From assembly GCA_902558705.1 (NCBI GenBank), contig CACEEW010000001.1, positions 105,892 through 169,891 of the forward strand: a DNA stretch of 64,000 nucleotides, read 5' to 3'. Source of the stretch: an uncultured Pelagibacteraceae bacterium. Its GTDB lineage: Bacteria; Pseudomonadota; Alphaproteobacteria; Pelagibacterales; Pelagibacteraceae. The notes beneath the pieces are model-generated. The model was not told the DNA's origin, made no database searches, and saw only the letters and a list, made by a program, of their open reading frames with translations. Shown here piece by piece: positions 1-9,641 of the stretch. The first letter of the stretch is position 1. Each line of letters opens with the position of its first letter. The translations under genes and the position numbers were made by a program.

Positions 1-883
1 GCAAATAGAGTCTTGATCCAGCAATACAACTTTGCCCACTAGCACCAAATATTCCTGCAGTAATTCCATTTAAAGCATTTTCTTGATCAGCATCATCAAA
101 TACTACGACAGGACTTTTTCCACCAAGTTCTAAGCTTACTTGTGATAAATTTTCAGCAGAATTTTTTACAATATGTTTAGCTGTTTCAGGGCCACCTGTG
201 AATGCAATTCTTTCCACAAGATTATGTGTAGTTAGTGCTTTACCACATGGCTCTCCTAATCCTGTAATTATATTAATTACTCCTTTGGGTATTCCAGTTT
301 TTTCTATTAATTTTGCAAATTCTAAAAGGGTTACTGGTGCAAGTTCCGATGCTTTTATTACCACTGTATTACCCATAGCAAGTGCAGGAGCAAGCTTTAC
401 AGCAGTCAATAGCATTTGAGAATTCCAAGGAATAATTGCTGCTACAACACCAATCGGTATTCTTGTTGTAGTAACTTGCATGTCAGGTTTATCAATTGGA
501 ACTAAAGTCCCCTCAACTTTGTCAGCCAGTCCAGCAAAATAATCATAATATTCTGCAATATAATTAGCCTGAGTTTTTGTTTCTCTATAAATTTTTCCAG
601 TATCTATAGTTTCTATTTTACCTAGATGCTCTGCATTTTCTCTTAGTTGATCTGCAATTAATCTTAAGTATTTTGCTCTATCTCTTGGGTGAAGTATTGA
701 CCAACTATTTTCAAAAGCATTTTGTGCTGATTGAACAGCTATATCTACATCTTTTTCATTAGCTTCAGGAACTGTTGCCCATACCTCATTATTTTCAGGA
801 TTCAGAGTTTGTATTTTTTTTCCTGATGAGGAATCTACCCACTCACCATTTATATACATTTTGAAATTCTGAATTTTTGGCAT
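1..883 (-). CDS. Aldehyde dehydrogenase family protein (C-terminus runs off the window start)
   Basis: Minus-strand reading from ATG at 883 gives MPKIQNFKMYINGEWVDSSSGKKIQTLNPENNEVWATV...IPWNSQMLL...VSLELGGKSPVVVFDDAD...GASGQSCIAGSRLYL, with ALDH motifs LELGGKSP and GQSC; open to position 1. Confidence 0.93.
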   Translation of the reverse strand, partial: MPKIQNFKMYINGEWVDSSSGKKIQTLNPENNEVWATVPEANEKDVDIAVQSAQNAFENSWSILHPRDRAKYLRLIADQLRENAEHLGKIETIDTGKIYRETKTQANYIAEYYDYFAGLADKVEGTLVPIDKPDMQVTTTRIPIGVVAAIIPWNSQMLLTAVKLAPALAMGNTVVIKASELAPVTLLEFAKLIEKTGIPKGVINIITGLGEPCGKALTTHNLVERIAFTGGPETAKHIVKNSAENLSQVSLELGGKSPVVVFDDADQENALNGITAGIFGASGQSCIAGSRLYL

Positions 884-1669
884 TTAATTATTTATAAAAT
901 TCTTGATATTTATATTAACATCATCTGCGCACTCTATACTACAAAGATGTTTTCCATTTTTAATTTCAATAAAATTTGAATTAATTAGGTCTTTAGCTAA
1001 TTCTTGAGACATTTTTGGAGTAGATCCAGTGTCATTAGATCCAGTCATTACCAAAGTCTTTGAAGTAATATTTTTGATTACTAATGAATTATCGTTGTGA
1101 TTAGCAAATAATTCGTAAGCTTTAAGAAAGTTTTTATGATCCTCGGGTTCTTTAGTTAGTATTTTCATAAACAAATCGTAAGTCGAAGGATTGTTTTCTA
1201 GATACTTGTCACTAAACCATCTTTTTAGCGCTTGTTTTGATATTGGTTTATTTAGTTTAGCTTGGTTATATCTATCTAAAACTAGTGCTTTTTCAGCCTC
1301 AGATCTTTTATAAGTTGTCCCGATTAATATAAGTTTATTAATTTTATCTTGGTAATTTGAGGCAAAGTCTAAGGCTATTAAAGATCCAAGAGAGAACCCA
1401 ACAAGATTAATCTTATCTACTTGAAGATTATTTAGAATTTCATCAAGTTGTTTTGAAAAATCATTAAGAGTTAACTTTTCTTTTTTGCAAGGTGTTTTTC
1501 CATGACCTAACAGATCATATGTAATTATAGAGAATTCGTTTAATTTACTAATTTGTGATTGCCACATTTGATGATCAAGGCCAACCCCATGAATAAAAAC
1601 CAAAGGAGTAGTATTTCTTTTTAAAAAAAAATAGTGATTGTGATTTGAGTCAAAATTATCAGACATCAA
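884..1669 (-). CDS. Alpha/beta hydrolase
   Basis: VFIHGVGLDHQMW, nucleophile elbow GFSLGS, C-terminal GKHLCSIE; directly abuts the ALDH gene. Confidence 0.9.
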   Translation of the reverse strand: MMSDNFDSNHNHYFFLKRNTTPLVFIHGVGLDHQMWQSQISKLNEFSIITYDLLGHGKTPCKKEKLTLNDFSKQLDEILNNLQVDKINLVGFSLGSLIALDFASNYQDKINKLILIGTTYKRSEAEKALVLDRYNQAKLNKPISKQALKRWFSDKYLENNPSTYDLFMKILTKEPEDHKNFLKAYELFANHNDNSLVIKNITSKTLVMTGSNDTGSTPKMSQELAKDLINSNFIEIKNGKHLCSIECADDVNINIKNFINN

Positions 1670-1670
1670 A

Positions 1671-2258
1671 TTATTTTGGATCTAAACCCATTTCTTTCAT
1701 ATCTTGATAGCGATCTCCAGTTCTAGCGTGCGCTCTACTACTTGAAGCACCTCCAATTGCAATTACTATTTCATCATCAAATGGTGCGTCATGAATAGTA
1801 AACTCATGAGTTAGATAATAAGGTCTTAAACCTGAGTCAGTTTTATGCATCATTGGTATAGACATTTTTGAGCCTGCAGGTCCTCTAGTATTTGTAAAAC
1901 TTAAATAAGATGATCCTCCAACAGCATCTCTGAATTTATTTCCAAATCTTAAGGTATGAATGAATGCTGATGCATGTTCAATTTCACCGTTTAAGCCAAC
2001 AGTTCCTGCTTTACCATAAGCCAAAATTTTTTCTGATGATCCAATTTCTTTTATTAATTCTGGAACTAAAATATCACCGAGTTTTGGAGCTAAATCTAAA
2101 ATGACCGGTTTTAAATCTTCCACAAAACCTTTTCCAGCCCAAGGATTTTTTAACACAGCGGCTACTGATACTAATAAGACTGGTTCTTTAGCTTTCTTTC
2201 CACCCTCAATGAAAGTTTTATCAACAAACTTTGTAAACTTTCTAAGCTCTAGATCCAT
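1671..2258 (-). CDS. Amino acid synthesis family (DUF1185/AA_synth) protein
   Basis: KNPWAGKGFVEDL, GKAGTVGLNGEIEHASAFIHTLRFGNKFRDAVGG, AIGGASSSRAHARTGD resemble the AA_synth/DUF1185 family. Confidence 0.75.
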   Translation of the reverse strand: MDLELRKFTKFVDKTFIEGGKKAKEPVLLVSVAAVLKNPWAGKGFVEDLKPVILDLAPKLGDILVPELIKEIGSSEKILAYGKAGTVGLNGEIEHASAFIHTLRFGNKFRDAVGGSSYLSFTNTRGPAGSKMSIPMMHKTDSGLRPYYLTHEFTIHDAPFDDEIVIAIGGASSSRAHARTGDRYQDMKEMGLDPK

Positions 2259-3424
2259 TAACTTGCTTTTTCTACATTAGAAGAGTCTAAATTAATTTTT
2301 GGAATTACCTCGTCATTAAATAATTTGATGCTTCTCATACAAGCTTTATGATCTATACCGGGGAAGTTAGACCAAACTTGTAGATTTTGTAAATTTAATT
2401 CAGATTTTAATTCATTAATCTTATTAACAACATACTCAGGAGTACCAAATAATAAATTTCTTTTATGAAGAAAATCATAGTTTAGTAAATCTAATTTATG
2501 TTTTGTCACAGGAAGTTCTTCGCCAGGATCCATGTGATTTCCTAAGCCTCTCCAATGACAAACCCATTTCATATAATTAATGATATGTTTACCAGCCATT
2601 TTTTCTGCTTCTTCCATAGTTTCAGCAACAAACATATCTCTTACTAAAGATATACCTTCTCCTAATTGAACATCTCTATTTTCAGCCTTTGATTTTGCAT
2701 CTCTATAAATTTCAAATCTTTTCTTTAAAGCCTTAACAGTTGGTATCCACATAATTGTATTTAAACCATTCTGTGCTGCCCACTCAATTGATCTAGCGCC
2801 ATCAACAACTTGCCAAATAGGAGGATGTGGTGATTGTTTTGGTTTTGGAACGATACTTATTTTTTTTATTTCATTTGTTTTTGTATCTAAAAACTTTTCA
2901 CTTGGCGGGCTCATATCATGTTGCCAAATAAAGTTTGGTGAGGGATAAGTATAGAATTCACCTTTGTGACTAAAAAACTCTTCTGTCCAAGCTTTTTTCA
3001 TAATCGTTAAAGATTCTTCAAATAGTCTGAAATTTTTAGCTTGGTCTTTAAGATCAGCCTCTTTATTCATATTTATTGCCTCTCTTCCATAAATCCCTCG
3101 GCCAATACCTACATCAACTCTGCCACCTGATAATTGATCTAGTAAAGCTATGTCTTCTGCTAATCTTATTGGATTATGAAATGTAATGACATTGCAGGCT
3201 TGTCCAATTCTGATTTGTTTAGTTCTTGCTGCTGCATCAACACCCATCATTAGAGGATTTGTACAAGACTCCATTCCTTCATGATTAAAATGATGCTCAG
3301 TATACCAAATTGAATCCCAATTATTTTCATCACAAAAGGTTGTGATCTCTTTAGTTTCATTAAGTAGTTGATTATATGGCTTGTGATTCCAATTCGTGGT
3401 GTTGCAAAAATATCCAAATTTCAT
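2258..3424 (-). CDS. LLM-class flavin-dependent oxidoreductase (luciferase-like monooxygenase)
   Basis: WDSIWYTEHHFNHEG, IRIGQACNVITFHNPIRLAEDIALLDQLSGGRVDVGIGRG; AAGGAGG SD upstream on the minus strand. Confidence 0.92.
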   Translation of the reverse strand: MKFGYFCNTTNWNHKPYNQLLNETKEITTFCDENNWDSIWYTEHHFNHEGMESCTNPLMMGVDAAARTKQIRIGQACNVITFHNPIRLAEDIALLDQLSGGRVDVGIGRGIYGREAINMNKEADLKDQAKNFRLFEESLTIMKKAWTEEFFSHKGEFYTYPSPNFIWQHDMSPPSEKFLDTKTNEIKKISIVPKPKQSPHPPIWQVVDGARSIEWAAQNGLNTIMWIPTVKALKKRFEIYRDAKSKAENRDVQLGEGISLVRDMFVAETMEEAEKMAGKHIINYMKWVCHWRGLGNHMDPGEELPVTKHKLDLLNYDFLHKRNLLFGTPEYVVNKINELKSELNLQNLQVWSNFPGIDHKACMRSIKLFNDEVIPKINLDSSNVEKAS

Positions 3425-3663
3425 ATGAACCTCCTTAAATAATTAAATCTAAGACGACTGATCCCACTTTCGTAAACCTTTTGTTACATTTTAAACCCAG
3501 TAAAACGACGAGTTATGTATCTATATTTTATTATTCTTAAAAGACTCTACCACAGATTCTGAAAATTGATCTATTTAACGATTGGATATTTAATCGAATA
3601 ATTAAGTAAAAAACCTAAACAGATTGGGTTTTTAAAGGCCTTTATCAAACCATACAATCCTTT

Positions 3664-5154
3664 TTACAAATTTGGTATCATATCAAATGCTAGTACTATT
3701 CGGTTTTCCTCTGATTTAAATGGAATTGTGTAGTGAAGTAAGGAAGATGGAAATAGACACAAGCTTCCAGTTACCACATCTATACTTTTTTTATTTTCAT
3801 TTTTATTTTCATTTTCATCAATACATACAACAAGATTACCACTTTCTAACTCTGATTTTTGAGGTACGTTTATGTAGATACTGCCACTAAGCCAACCTAA
3901 ATCATGCATATGAGCAGATAATTTACCACCCTTTTTCATACTGATTAGCCAACCATTCAGATTGTAGTTAGTTGGCCAATTTTTTATAAAACCTTCTTTA
4001 CTATCTTTAAAGTACAATCGATATTTTTCTATTTCTATTTTAATAATTTTTTGAATTTCATTTGTATCAAAGTCTCTATTTGCAAATAAATTACCAGCAG
4101 TTTGATAGCCATTTGTTATAAGTTTTTGTACTCTGCTAGAAATTGAATCATCTTTTAAAATATTATTTACACATTTCACAATCACATTTTTAAAGTCATA
4201 TTTTTCATTTAAATTTTTCTGTAAAACATAATCAAGTGGATTATTACAAAAAGGATTTTCTTTTTTAACCCCATACTTAACTTCAGAACGAGAACAAATT
4301 GAACCAATGACCGCATTCATCTTGCCTTCATTAATTATAGAGTCTAATTCTTCAAATAAAATAGATTGATTATTCATTTTATATAAATTTGTTAACAAAC
4401 TATTTGATGCTCTTATATCACCAGGCTTGATTTGAATTGCTTTTTTTAAATAATTTTCTGCTAGATGATACTCTCCACTTTCGTGTAATAGTTGTCCAAG
4501 ATTATAATATGCGTCACCATAGTTAGGATTAATCTCAATTGCTTTTTTATAACAATTTTTTGCTTTCTGATATTCTCCAAGTTCTTGAAATATAATGCCC
4601 AAACTATTATGTGTCTCTTGCTCGTTAGGATTAATCTCAATTACTTTTTTATAACAAATTTTTGCTTTTTGAAGTTCTCCTGAATCTTTATATATTACTC
4701 CAAGATTATAATGTGCCTTTGCATTATTAGAATTGATTTTAATTGCTTTTTCATAACAATCTTTTGCTTTCTGATTTTCTCCTAAATCTTTAAATATTAT
4801 GCCAAGATTAGTTTGGATAATTGTATTATTGGGTTGAATATTATCTGCTTTTTCATAACAACTTTTTGCTTTTTGATATTCTTTTAATTCTTTAAATATT
4901 ATCCCAAGATTATAATAAGCATCAGCAGAATTAGGATCAATTTCAACTGCTTTTTCATAATATTCTTTTGCTTTTTGATAATCTTTTAAATTTATAAAAA
5001 TAACTGCAATATTTTTAAGAGCCTGTGAATGATTGGGATCAATTTTTAAAACTTGATTGTAAAGCTCTTTAGCAACGTCAGTTTTACCTTCCTGATGATT
5101 TTTAACAGCAATGTTAAAGGTTTCTTGTATTGTTAAACTTTTATTTATACTCAT
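3664..5154 (-). CDS. TPR-repeat protein with C-terminal putative 2OG-Fe(II) oxygenase-like domain
   Basis: About seven 34-aa TPR units (e.g. YYEKAVEIDPNSADAYYNLGIIFKELKEYQKAK); C-terminus HMHDLGWLSGSIYINVP...LCLFPSSLLHYTIPF...NRIVLAFDMIPN. Confidence 0.85.
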   Translation of the reverse strand: MSINKSLTIQETFNIAVKNHQEGKTDVAKELYNQVLKIDPNHSQALKNIAVIFINLKDYQKAKEYYEKAVEIDPNSADAYYNLGIIFKELKEYQKAKSCYEKADNIQPNNTIIQTNLGIIFKDLGENQKAKDCYEKAIKINSNNAKAHYNLGVIYKDSGELQKAKICYKKVIEINPNEQETHNSLGIIFQELGEYQKAKNCYKKAIEINPNYGDAYYNLGQLLHESGEYHLAENYLKKAIQIKPGDIRASNSLLTNLYKMNNQSILFEELDSIINEGKMNAVIGSICSRSEVKYGVKKENPFCNNPLDYVLQKNLNEKYDFKNVIVKCVNNILKDDSISSRVQKLITNGYQTAGNLFANRDFDTNEIQKIIKIEIEKYRLYFKDSKEGFIKNWPTNYNLNGWLISMKKGGKLSAHMHDLGWLSGSIYINVPQKSELESGNLVVCIDENENKNENKKSIDVVTGSLCLFPSSLLHYTIPFKSEENRIVLAFDMIPNL

Positions 5155-5293
5155 ATAATTACTTAAATATCATATAATCTTCAAGTTAACAAAATCTACA
5201 CTCTCTATTTAAGTTGAAGGATTGTTATGCCCTAGATTAAAGACTGTAATTTAACTAGACTATTTAATCAATATATATTTAATCTGTAATTAA

Positions 5294-6037
5294 ATGAAAC
5301 TAACTAAAATAGCACCAAAATTTATTGAAAAACATAACCCAAGAATAGGATTAATTACTTTAGCAAGTGACTTTAGGATTGAAAAAGATTTTAACAATTT
5401 AATATATGGTAAAGACATAGATTTATTTTGTAACAGAATTCAAAGTTACAATCCATTAACAAATGAAACATTAAAAAAAATGGCGGATGATATTCCTAAA
5501 GTTGTTAAGAACATCTTACCTGATCAAAAAATTGATTGTATAGCTTATGGATGTACCTCAGGAACAATTGCTGCAGGATATGCATCTATTTATGAAAAAG
5601 TTAATTCAACAAAACCAAATACAAAAGTTACAACACCAATTACATCTGCAATTAATGCATTAAAAGCACTAAAGATAAATAAATTATCTATATTCACACC
5701 TTATACAGATGAAATAAATCAGTCAGTAATTAATTATTTTAAAAAAGAAAATATAGAAATTTCTGGACTAACTTATTTTGATATAGCCTCAGATTTAGAT
5801 ATAGGAAAAGTTGATCCAGATCATTTATTTGATGTTTTAAGTAAAATAGAATTATTAAATAGTGATGCATTGTTTGTTTCTTGTACTGCGCTACCTGTAT
5901 TATCAATTATTAAAGATCTGGAAAACAAAATGAATAAAATTGTTTTATCAAGTAATCAAACTTTGATTTGGGATACACTCAAACAAATTGATTTTAAAAG
6001 TAAAGTTGAAGGTTATGGTGAATTATTTAATAATTAG
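5294..6037 (+). CDS. Asp/Glu racemase / maleate isomerase superfamily protein (EutA-like)
   Basis: DCIAYGCTSGTIAAG and ALFVSCTALPVL cysteine motifs of the superfamily; adjacent to a DoeA-like gene as in eut operons. Confidence 0.75.
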   Translation: MKLTKIAPKFIEKHNPRIGLITLASDFRIEKDFNNLIYGKDIDLFCNRIQSYNPLTNETLKKMADDIPKVVKNILPDQKIDCIAYGCTSGTIAAGYASIYEKVNSTKPNTKVTTPITSAINALKALKINKLSIFTPYTDEINQSVINYFKKENIEISGLTYFDIASDLDIGKVDPDHLFDVLSKIELLNSDALFVSCTALPVLSIIKDLENKMNKIVLSSNQTLIWDTLKQIDFKSKVEGYGELFNN

Positions 6038-6040
6038 ACT

Positions 6041-7210
6041 ATGAATTTTACTAGTGAAGAATACAAATCAAGATTAAAAAAAGTCCAAGCTTCAATGCAG
6101 AAACAAGGTATTGAACTTTTAATTTCACAAGATCCATCTAATATGAATTATTTAACAGGCTATGACGCTTGGTCATTTTATTATGCACAATGTGTAATAG
6201 TACATGTAAATGCCAATGAACCAATTTGTTTTGTTAGAAATCAAGATGCAGGAGGTGCATATATAAAAACCTATCTAAAAGATGAAAATATAATTAAGTA
6301 TCATGAAAAATATATTCATACATGGCCGTTACACCCTTACGATGCTTTAGTAGATCTTATTAAAGAAAGAAAGTGGGAAAAACTCTCAGTAGGACTAGAA
6401 ATGGATAGTCATTATTTCACCGCTTATTGTTATGAGAAAATTAAACAAGGGTTACCAAATGCAAAAATTTTGGATTGTGAACGGTTAGTTAATTGGGTTA
6501 GATTTGTAAAATCTGATACAGAAATAAAATTTATGAAAGCTGCATCTCAAATTTCTCAACTAGGAATGAAAAAGGCTTTTGAAGTTATCAGTCCAGGAGT
6601 AAGACAATGTGATGCAGTTTCAGAAATTTACACTACATTAATAAAAGGTACTCCTGATTTTGGAGGAGATTATTCATCAATAGTTCCAATGATACCAACT
6701 GGAAAAGGTACATCTGCATCACATTTAACGTGGTCAGAAGATAAATTTGTTGAGGGAGAAGCTACAATTATTGAATTATCAGGTGTTAATAAAAAATATC
6801 ACTGTCCTATGGCTCGTACAGTTCTACTAGGAAAACCAGACCAAAAAAAAATTGATACTATGAAGAAGACTAATGAAGCGCTTCAAGCAGGAATAGATCT
6901 AATTAAAGCAGGAAATACTGCTGATGATGTTGCGCAAGCTTTTTGGAAAGTGTTAGACAAATATGGAATAGAAAAAACTTCCAGAACTGGATATTCCATT
7001 GGTATAGGATATCCACCTGATTGGGGCGAGCATACTTTAAATATTTCTAAAGGTGATATGACAGTTTTACAACCTAATGTTACTTTTCATATGATTGCAG
7101 TTATGCAATTTGGAAATTGGGGAGTTGAAGCATCAGAAGCAATTAGAGTTACAGATAAGGGTTATGAATTATTTTGTAACTTTTCTAAAGAACTACATGT
7201 TAAAAGCTAG
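6041..7210 (+). CDS. doeA: M24 family metallopeptidase, ectoine hydrolase (DoeA)-like
   Basis: DPSNMNYLTGYDAWSFYYAQCV, LVNWVRFVKSDTEI, FGGDYSSIVPMIPTG, HLTW, KYHCPMARTVLLGKP, GYSIGIGYPPDWGEHTL closely resemble DoeA/EutD as I remember it. Confidence 0.7.
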   Translation: MNFTSEEYKSRLKKVQASMQKQGIELLISQDPSNMNYLTGYDAWSFYYAQCVIVHVNANEPICFVRNQDAGGAYIKTYLKDENIIKYHEKYIHTWPLHPYDALVDLIKERKWEKLSVGLEMDSHYFTAYCYEKIKQGLPNAKILDCERLVNWVRFVKSDTEIKFMKAASQISQLGMKKAFEVISPGVRQCDAVSEIYTTLIKGTPDFGGDYSSIVPMIPTGKGTSASHLTWSEDKFVEGEATIIELSGVNKKYHCPMARTVLLGKPDQKKIDTMKKTNEALQAGIDLIKAGNTADDVAQAFWKVLDKYGIEKTSRTGYSIGIGYPPDWGEHTLNISKGDMTVLQPNVTFHMIAVMQFGNWGVEASEAIRVTDKGYELFCNFSKELHVKS

Positions 7211-7220
7211 TTATTAGGGG

Positions 7221-7249
7221 TTGATATTTACACTTACAAATGTTTTAAA
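7221..7249 (+). promoter_or_regulatory. Candidate sigma70 promoter upstream of the ABC ATPase gene
   Basis: TTGATA - 17 nt - TTTAAA. Confidence 0.35.
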
Positions 7250-7266
7250 TTCGTAATTTTATTTCA

Positions 7267-8346
7267 ATGAATAAAGAATTTGTAAAATTTGATAAAGTAG
7301 ACAAAAGTTATGACGGTAAAATACTTGTCGTAAAAGATCTTCAATTAGATATTGAAGAAGGAGAGTTCGTTACTATGTTAGGACCCTCTGGTTCTGGTAA
7401 GACTACTTGTTTAATGATGTTAGCAGGATTTGAAACACCAACCCATGGTGAAATATATTTAGACGGAAAAGCTATATCAAGTATTCCACCTCATAAAAGA
7501 GGTATCGGAATGGTATTTCAAAATTATGCTTTGTTTCCACATATGACAGTTTATGAAAATTTAGCGTTTCCTTTAAGAGTTAGAAAAATTCCTAAGGATG
7601 AAGCAGATAAAAAAATTGATAAAGCACTATCAATGGTTTCACTACAAGGATTTGCTCAAAGAATGCCAGGTCAATTGTCTGGGGGACAGCAACAAAGAGT
7701 TGCAGTAGCGAGGTCACTAGTATTTGATCCACAATTAGTTTTAATGGATGAACCCTTGGGCGCTTTAGATAAAAATTTAAGAGAGAGTATGCAGTATGAA
7801 ATTAAACATATTCATGAAAGTATTGGGGTGACAGTTGTTTATGTAACTCATGATCAAAGTGAAGCGCTTACAATGTCAAATCGTATTGCAGTTTTCAATG
7901 ATGGTAAAGTTCAACAACTCTCAAGTCCTGATGAACTGTATGAAAAACCAGTTAATTCATTTGTTGCAGAATTTATTGGAGAAAATAATACTTTCGTTGG
8001 AGAAGTGTCAGATATTTCTGGTGGAAAATGTAAAGTGAAGCTAGCTAATGCAGAAATATTAGCAAATCCTATTTCTGTTAAAGGAAAAGGCGATAAAACA
8101 ACTGTATCTTTAAGACCTGAGAGAGCTTTAATTAATCCAAGTGACAAGATGGATAATATCCATAAAGGGAAAATTGAAGAAATTATTTATCATGGTGACC
8201 ATACTAGAGTAAGAATTAATTTATTAGGAAATTCTGAATTTATTCTCAAGGTACCAAATAGTTCATCTAATCTTGATATTAAATTAGGTAATGAAATCAA
8301 AATTGGTTGGAATAGTGAAGATGCTAGAGCATTAGACCCAAAATAA
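7267..8346 (+). CDS. ABC transporter ATP-binding protein, PotA/spermidine-putrescine type
   Basis: Walker A GPSGSGKTT, signature LSGGQQQRVAVARS, Walker B LVLMDEPLGALD, C-terminal TOBE-like region. Confidence 0.93.
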   Translation: MNKEFVKFDKVDKSYDGKILVVKDLQLDIEEGEFVTMLGPSGSGKTTCLMMLAGFETPTHGEIYLDGKAISSIPPHKRGIGMVFQNYALFPHMTVYENLAFPLRVRKIPKDEADKKIDKALSMVSLQGFAQRMPGQLSGGQQQRVAVARSLVFDPQLVLMDEPLGALDKNLRESMQYEIKHIHESIGVTVVYVTHDQSEALTMSNRIAVFNDGKVQQLSSPDELYEKPVNSFVAEFIGENNTFVGEVSDISGGKCKVKLANAEILANPISVKGKGDKTTVSLRPERALINPSDKMDNIHKGKIEEIIYHGDHTRVRINLLGNSEFILKVPNSSSNLDIKLGNEIKIGWNSEDARALDPK

Positions 8347-8384
8347 ACACCAATTACATCTTGTATAACTTACAAAAAGGGCTG

Positions 8385-8413
8385 TTGACTCTCATTATCG
8401 ATCTTGTTGTAAT
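8385..8413 (+). promoter_or_regulatory. Candidate sigma70 promoter for the substrate-binding protein gene
   Basis: TTGACT - 17 nt - TGTAAT, about 35 nt upstream of the start codon. Confidence 0.55.
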
Positions 8414-8448
8414 CTATTTTTATAAAAAAACGTTTAAACGGAGGAAAA

Positions 8449-9570
8449 ATGAAAACACTTAGTAAATTATTACTAGCCATTTCTTTTGCTATCTCTGTAA
8501 CTACTTCAGCATTTGCAGTAACTGCAGTGTCTTGGGGTGGAGCTTACACTGAGTCTCAAAAGTTAGGTTATGGTGATCCTACTGGTAAAGCCCTTGGTAT
8601 AACTATCAACTGGGTTGATTATTCAGGTGGATTGTCTGAGATCAAAGCACAAAAAGAAGCTGGCAAAATTACGTGGGATATAATCGACGTATTTGCAATG
8701 GATACTATCAATGGATGTGATGAAGGATTATTTGTTGAATTTGATTTTGACAAAGACTTCCCACCTGCACCAGATGGAACTCCTGCAAGTAAAGATTTCT
8801 TTACTGCAATGCCAAGTAAATGTGCTGTAGGAAATATTTTATATTCTTGGAACTACGCTTATAACAAAAATAATGTTAAAGGTACTCCAAAGACTATCAA
8901 AGATTTCTTTAACACTAAAAAATTCCCTGGAAAAAGAGCTATCTACAAAGGCGCTTTAACAAACTTAGAAATCGCTTTAGCTGCAGATGGAATTAAACCA
9001 GGAAAAGGTGGAGCAAAAATCTATAAAGCTTTAAATACTGAAAAAGGTGTTGATAGAGCTATGAACAAGATCAAAGAGTTATGTACAGATCCAAAGGGCG
9101 GATGTGTATTTTGGTCTGCAGGTGCTCAACCACCAGAACTATTAATGAGCGGTGAAGTTGTTATGGCAACTGGTTGGAATGGTAGATTCTTTAACGCTAT
9201 CGTTGGAGAAGGTGCACCACTAGTTCAAGTATGGGATGGACAAGGTCTTGACTACGAGTACTTCGTTCAAGTTAAGGGTGGACCAAACGATGCTAATGGT
9301 ATGGCTAAGAAAGCTTTAGCTATGATGACTAGCACAGAAATGTTAGCAGGAAGTGCAAAATATATTGCATACGCTCCTTGGAGAAAATCTTCTATAGCTA
9401 TTATGGAAGCAGGAGAGCCGTGGTATAAAGATGGTAAAACTAATATGGTACCACAAATGCCAACTGCACCAGCTAACACTAAAAACTACTTCTTAGTAGA
9501 TCCACTTTACTGGGCTGACAATGGTACAGAGCTTGGTGAAAAATGGGAAGCTATGAAAGCTGGTCTATAA
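8449..9570 (+). CDS. ABC transporter periplasmic substrate-binding protein, PotD-like
   Basis: Signal peptide ending SAFA; AVSWGGAYTESQ, GMWN-type binding-protein pattern VVMATGWNGR; in a Pot-type operon. Confidence 0.9.
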   Translation: MKTLSKLLLAISFAISVTTSAFAVTAVSWGGAYTESQKLGYGDPTGKALGITINWVDYSGGLSEIKAQKEAGKITWDIIDVFAMDTINGCDEGLFVEFDFDKDFPPAPDGTPASKDFFTAMPSKCAVGNILYSWNYAYNKNNVKGTPKTIKDFFNTKKFPGKRAIYKGALTNLEIALAADGIKPGKGGAKIYKALNTEKGVDRAMNKIKELCTDPKGGCVFWSAGAQPPELLMSGEVVMATGWNGRFFNAIVGEGAPLVQVWDGQGLDYEYFVQVKGGPNDANGMAKKALAMMTSTEMLAGSAKYIAYAPWRKSSIAIMEAGEPWYKDGKTNMVPQMPTAPANTKNYFLVDPLYWADNGTELGEKWEAMKAGL

Positions 9571-9609
9571 TTTAAGTTTTATTAAACTTAATTATATATT
9601 ATAATTTAA

Positions 9610-9637
9610 GGGCGGTTATTTGATAACCGCCCTTTTT
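9610..9637 (+). terminator. Intrinsic terminator/attenuator between the SBP and permease genes
   Basis: gggcggttat-ttg-ataaccgccc (10-bp perfect stem) followed by TTTTT. Confidence 0.85.
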
Positions 9638-9641
9638 ATTT

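Noticed and set aside
198-419. Plus-strand 73-aa ORF
   Set aside because: Antisense to a clear minus-strand aldehyde dehydrogenase reading frame
3609-3633. aaaaacc/ggttttt hairpin between the LLM operon and the TPR gene
   Set aside because: Only two GC pairs; too weak to call as a terminator
4492-4683. Plus-strand 63-aa repetitive ORF
   Set aside because: Antisense artefact of the TPR repeat DNA
6041-7210. Creatinase or DddP DMSP lyase assignment for the M24 protein
   Set aside because: The sequence pattern (YLTGYDAWSFY, HLTW, KYHCPMARTV, PPDWGE) fits ectoine hydrolase better, although only a phylogeny can exclude the others
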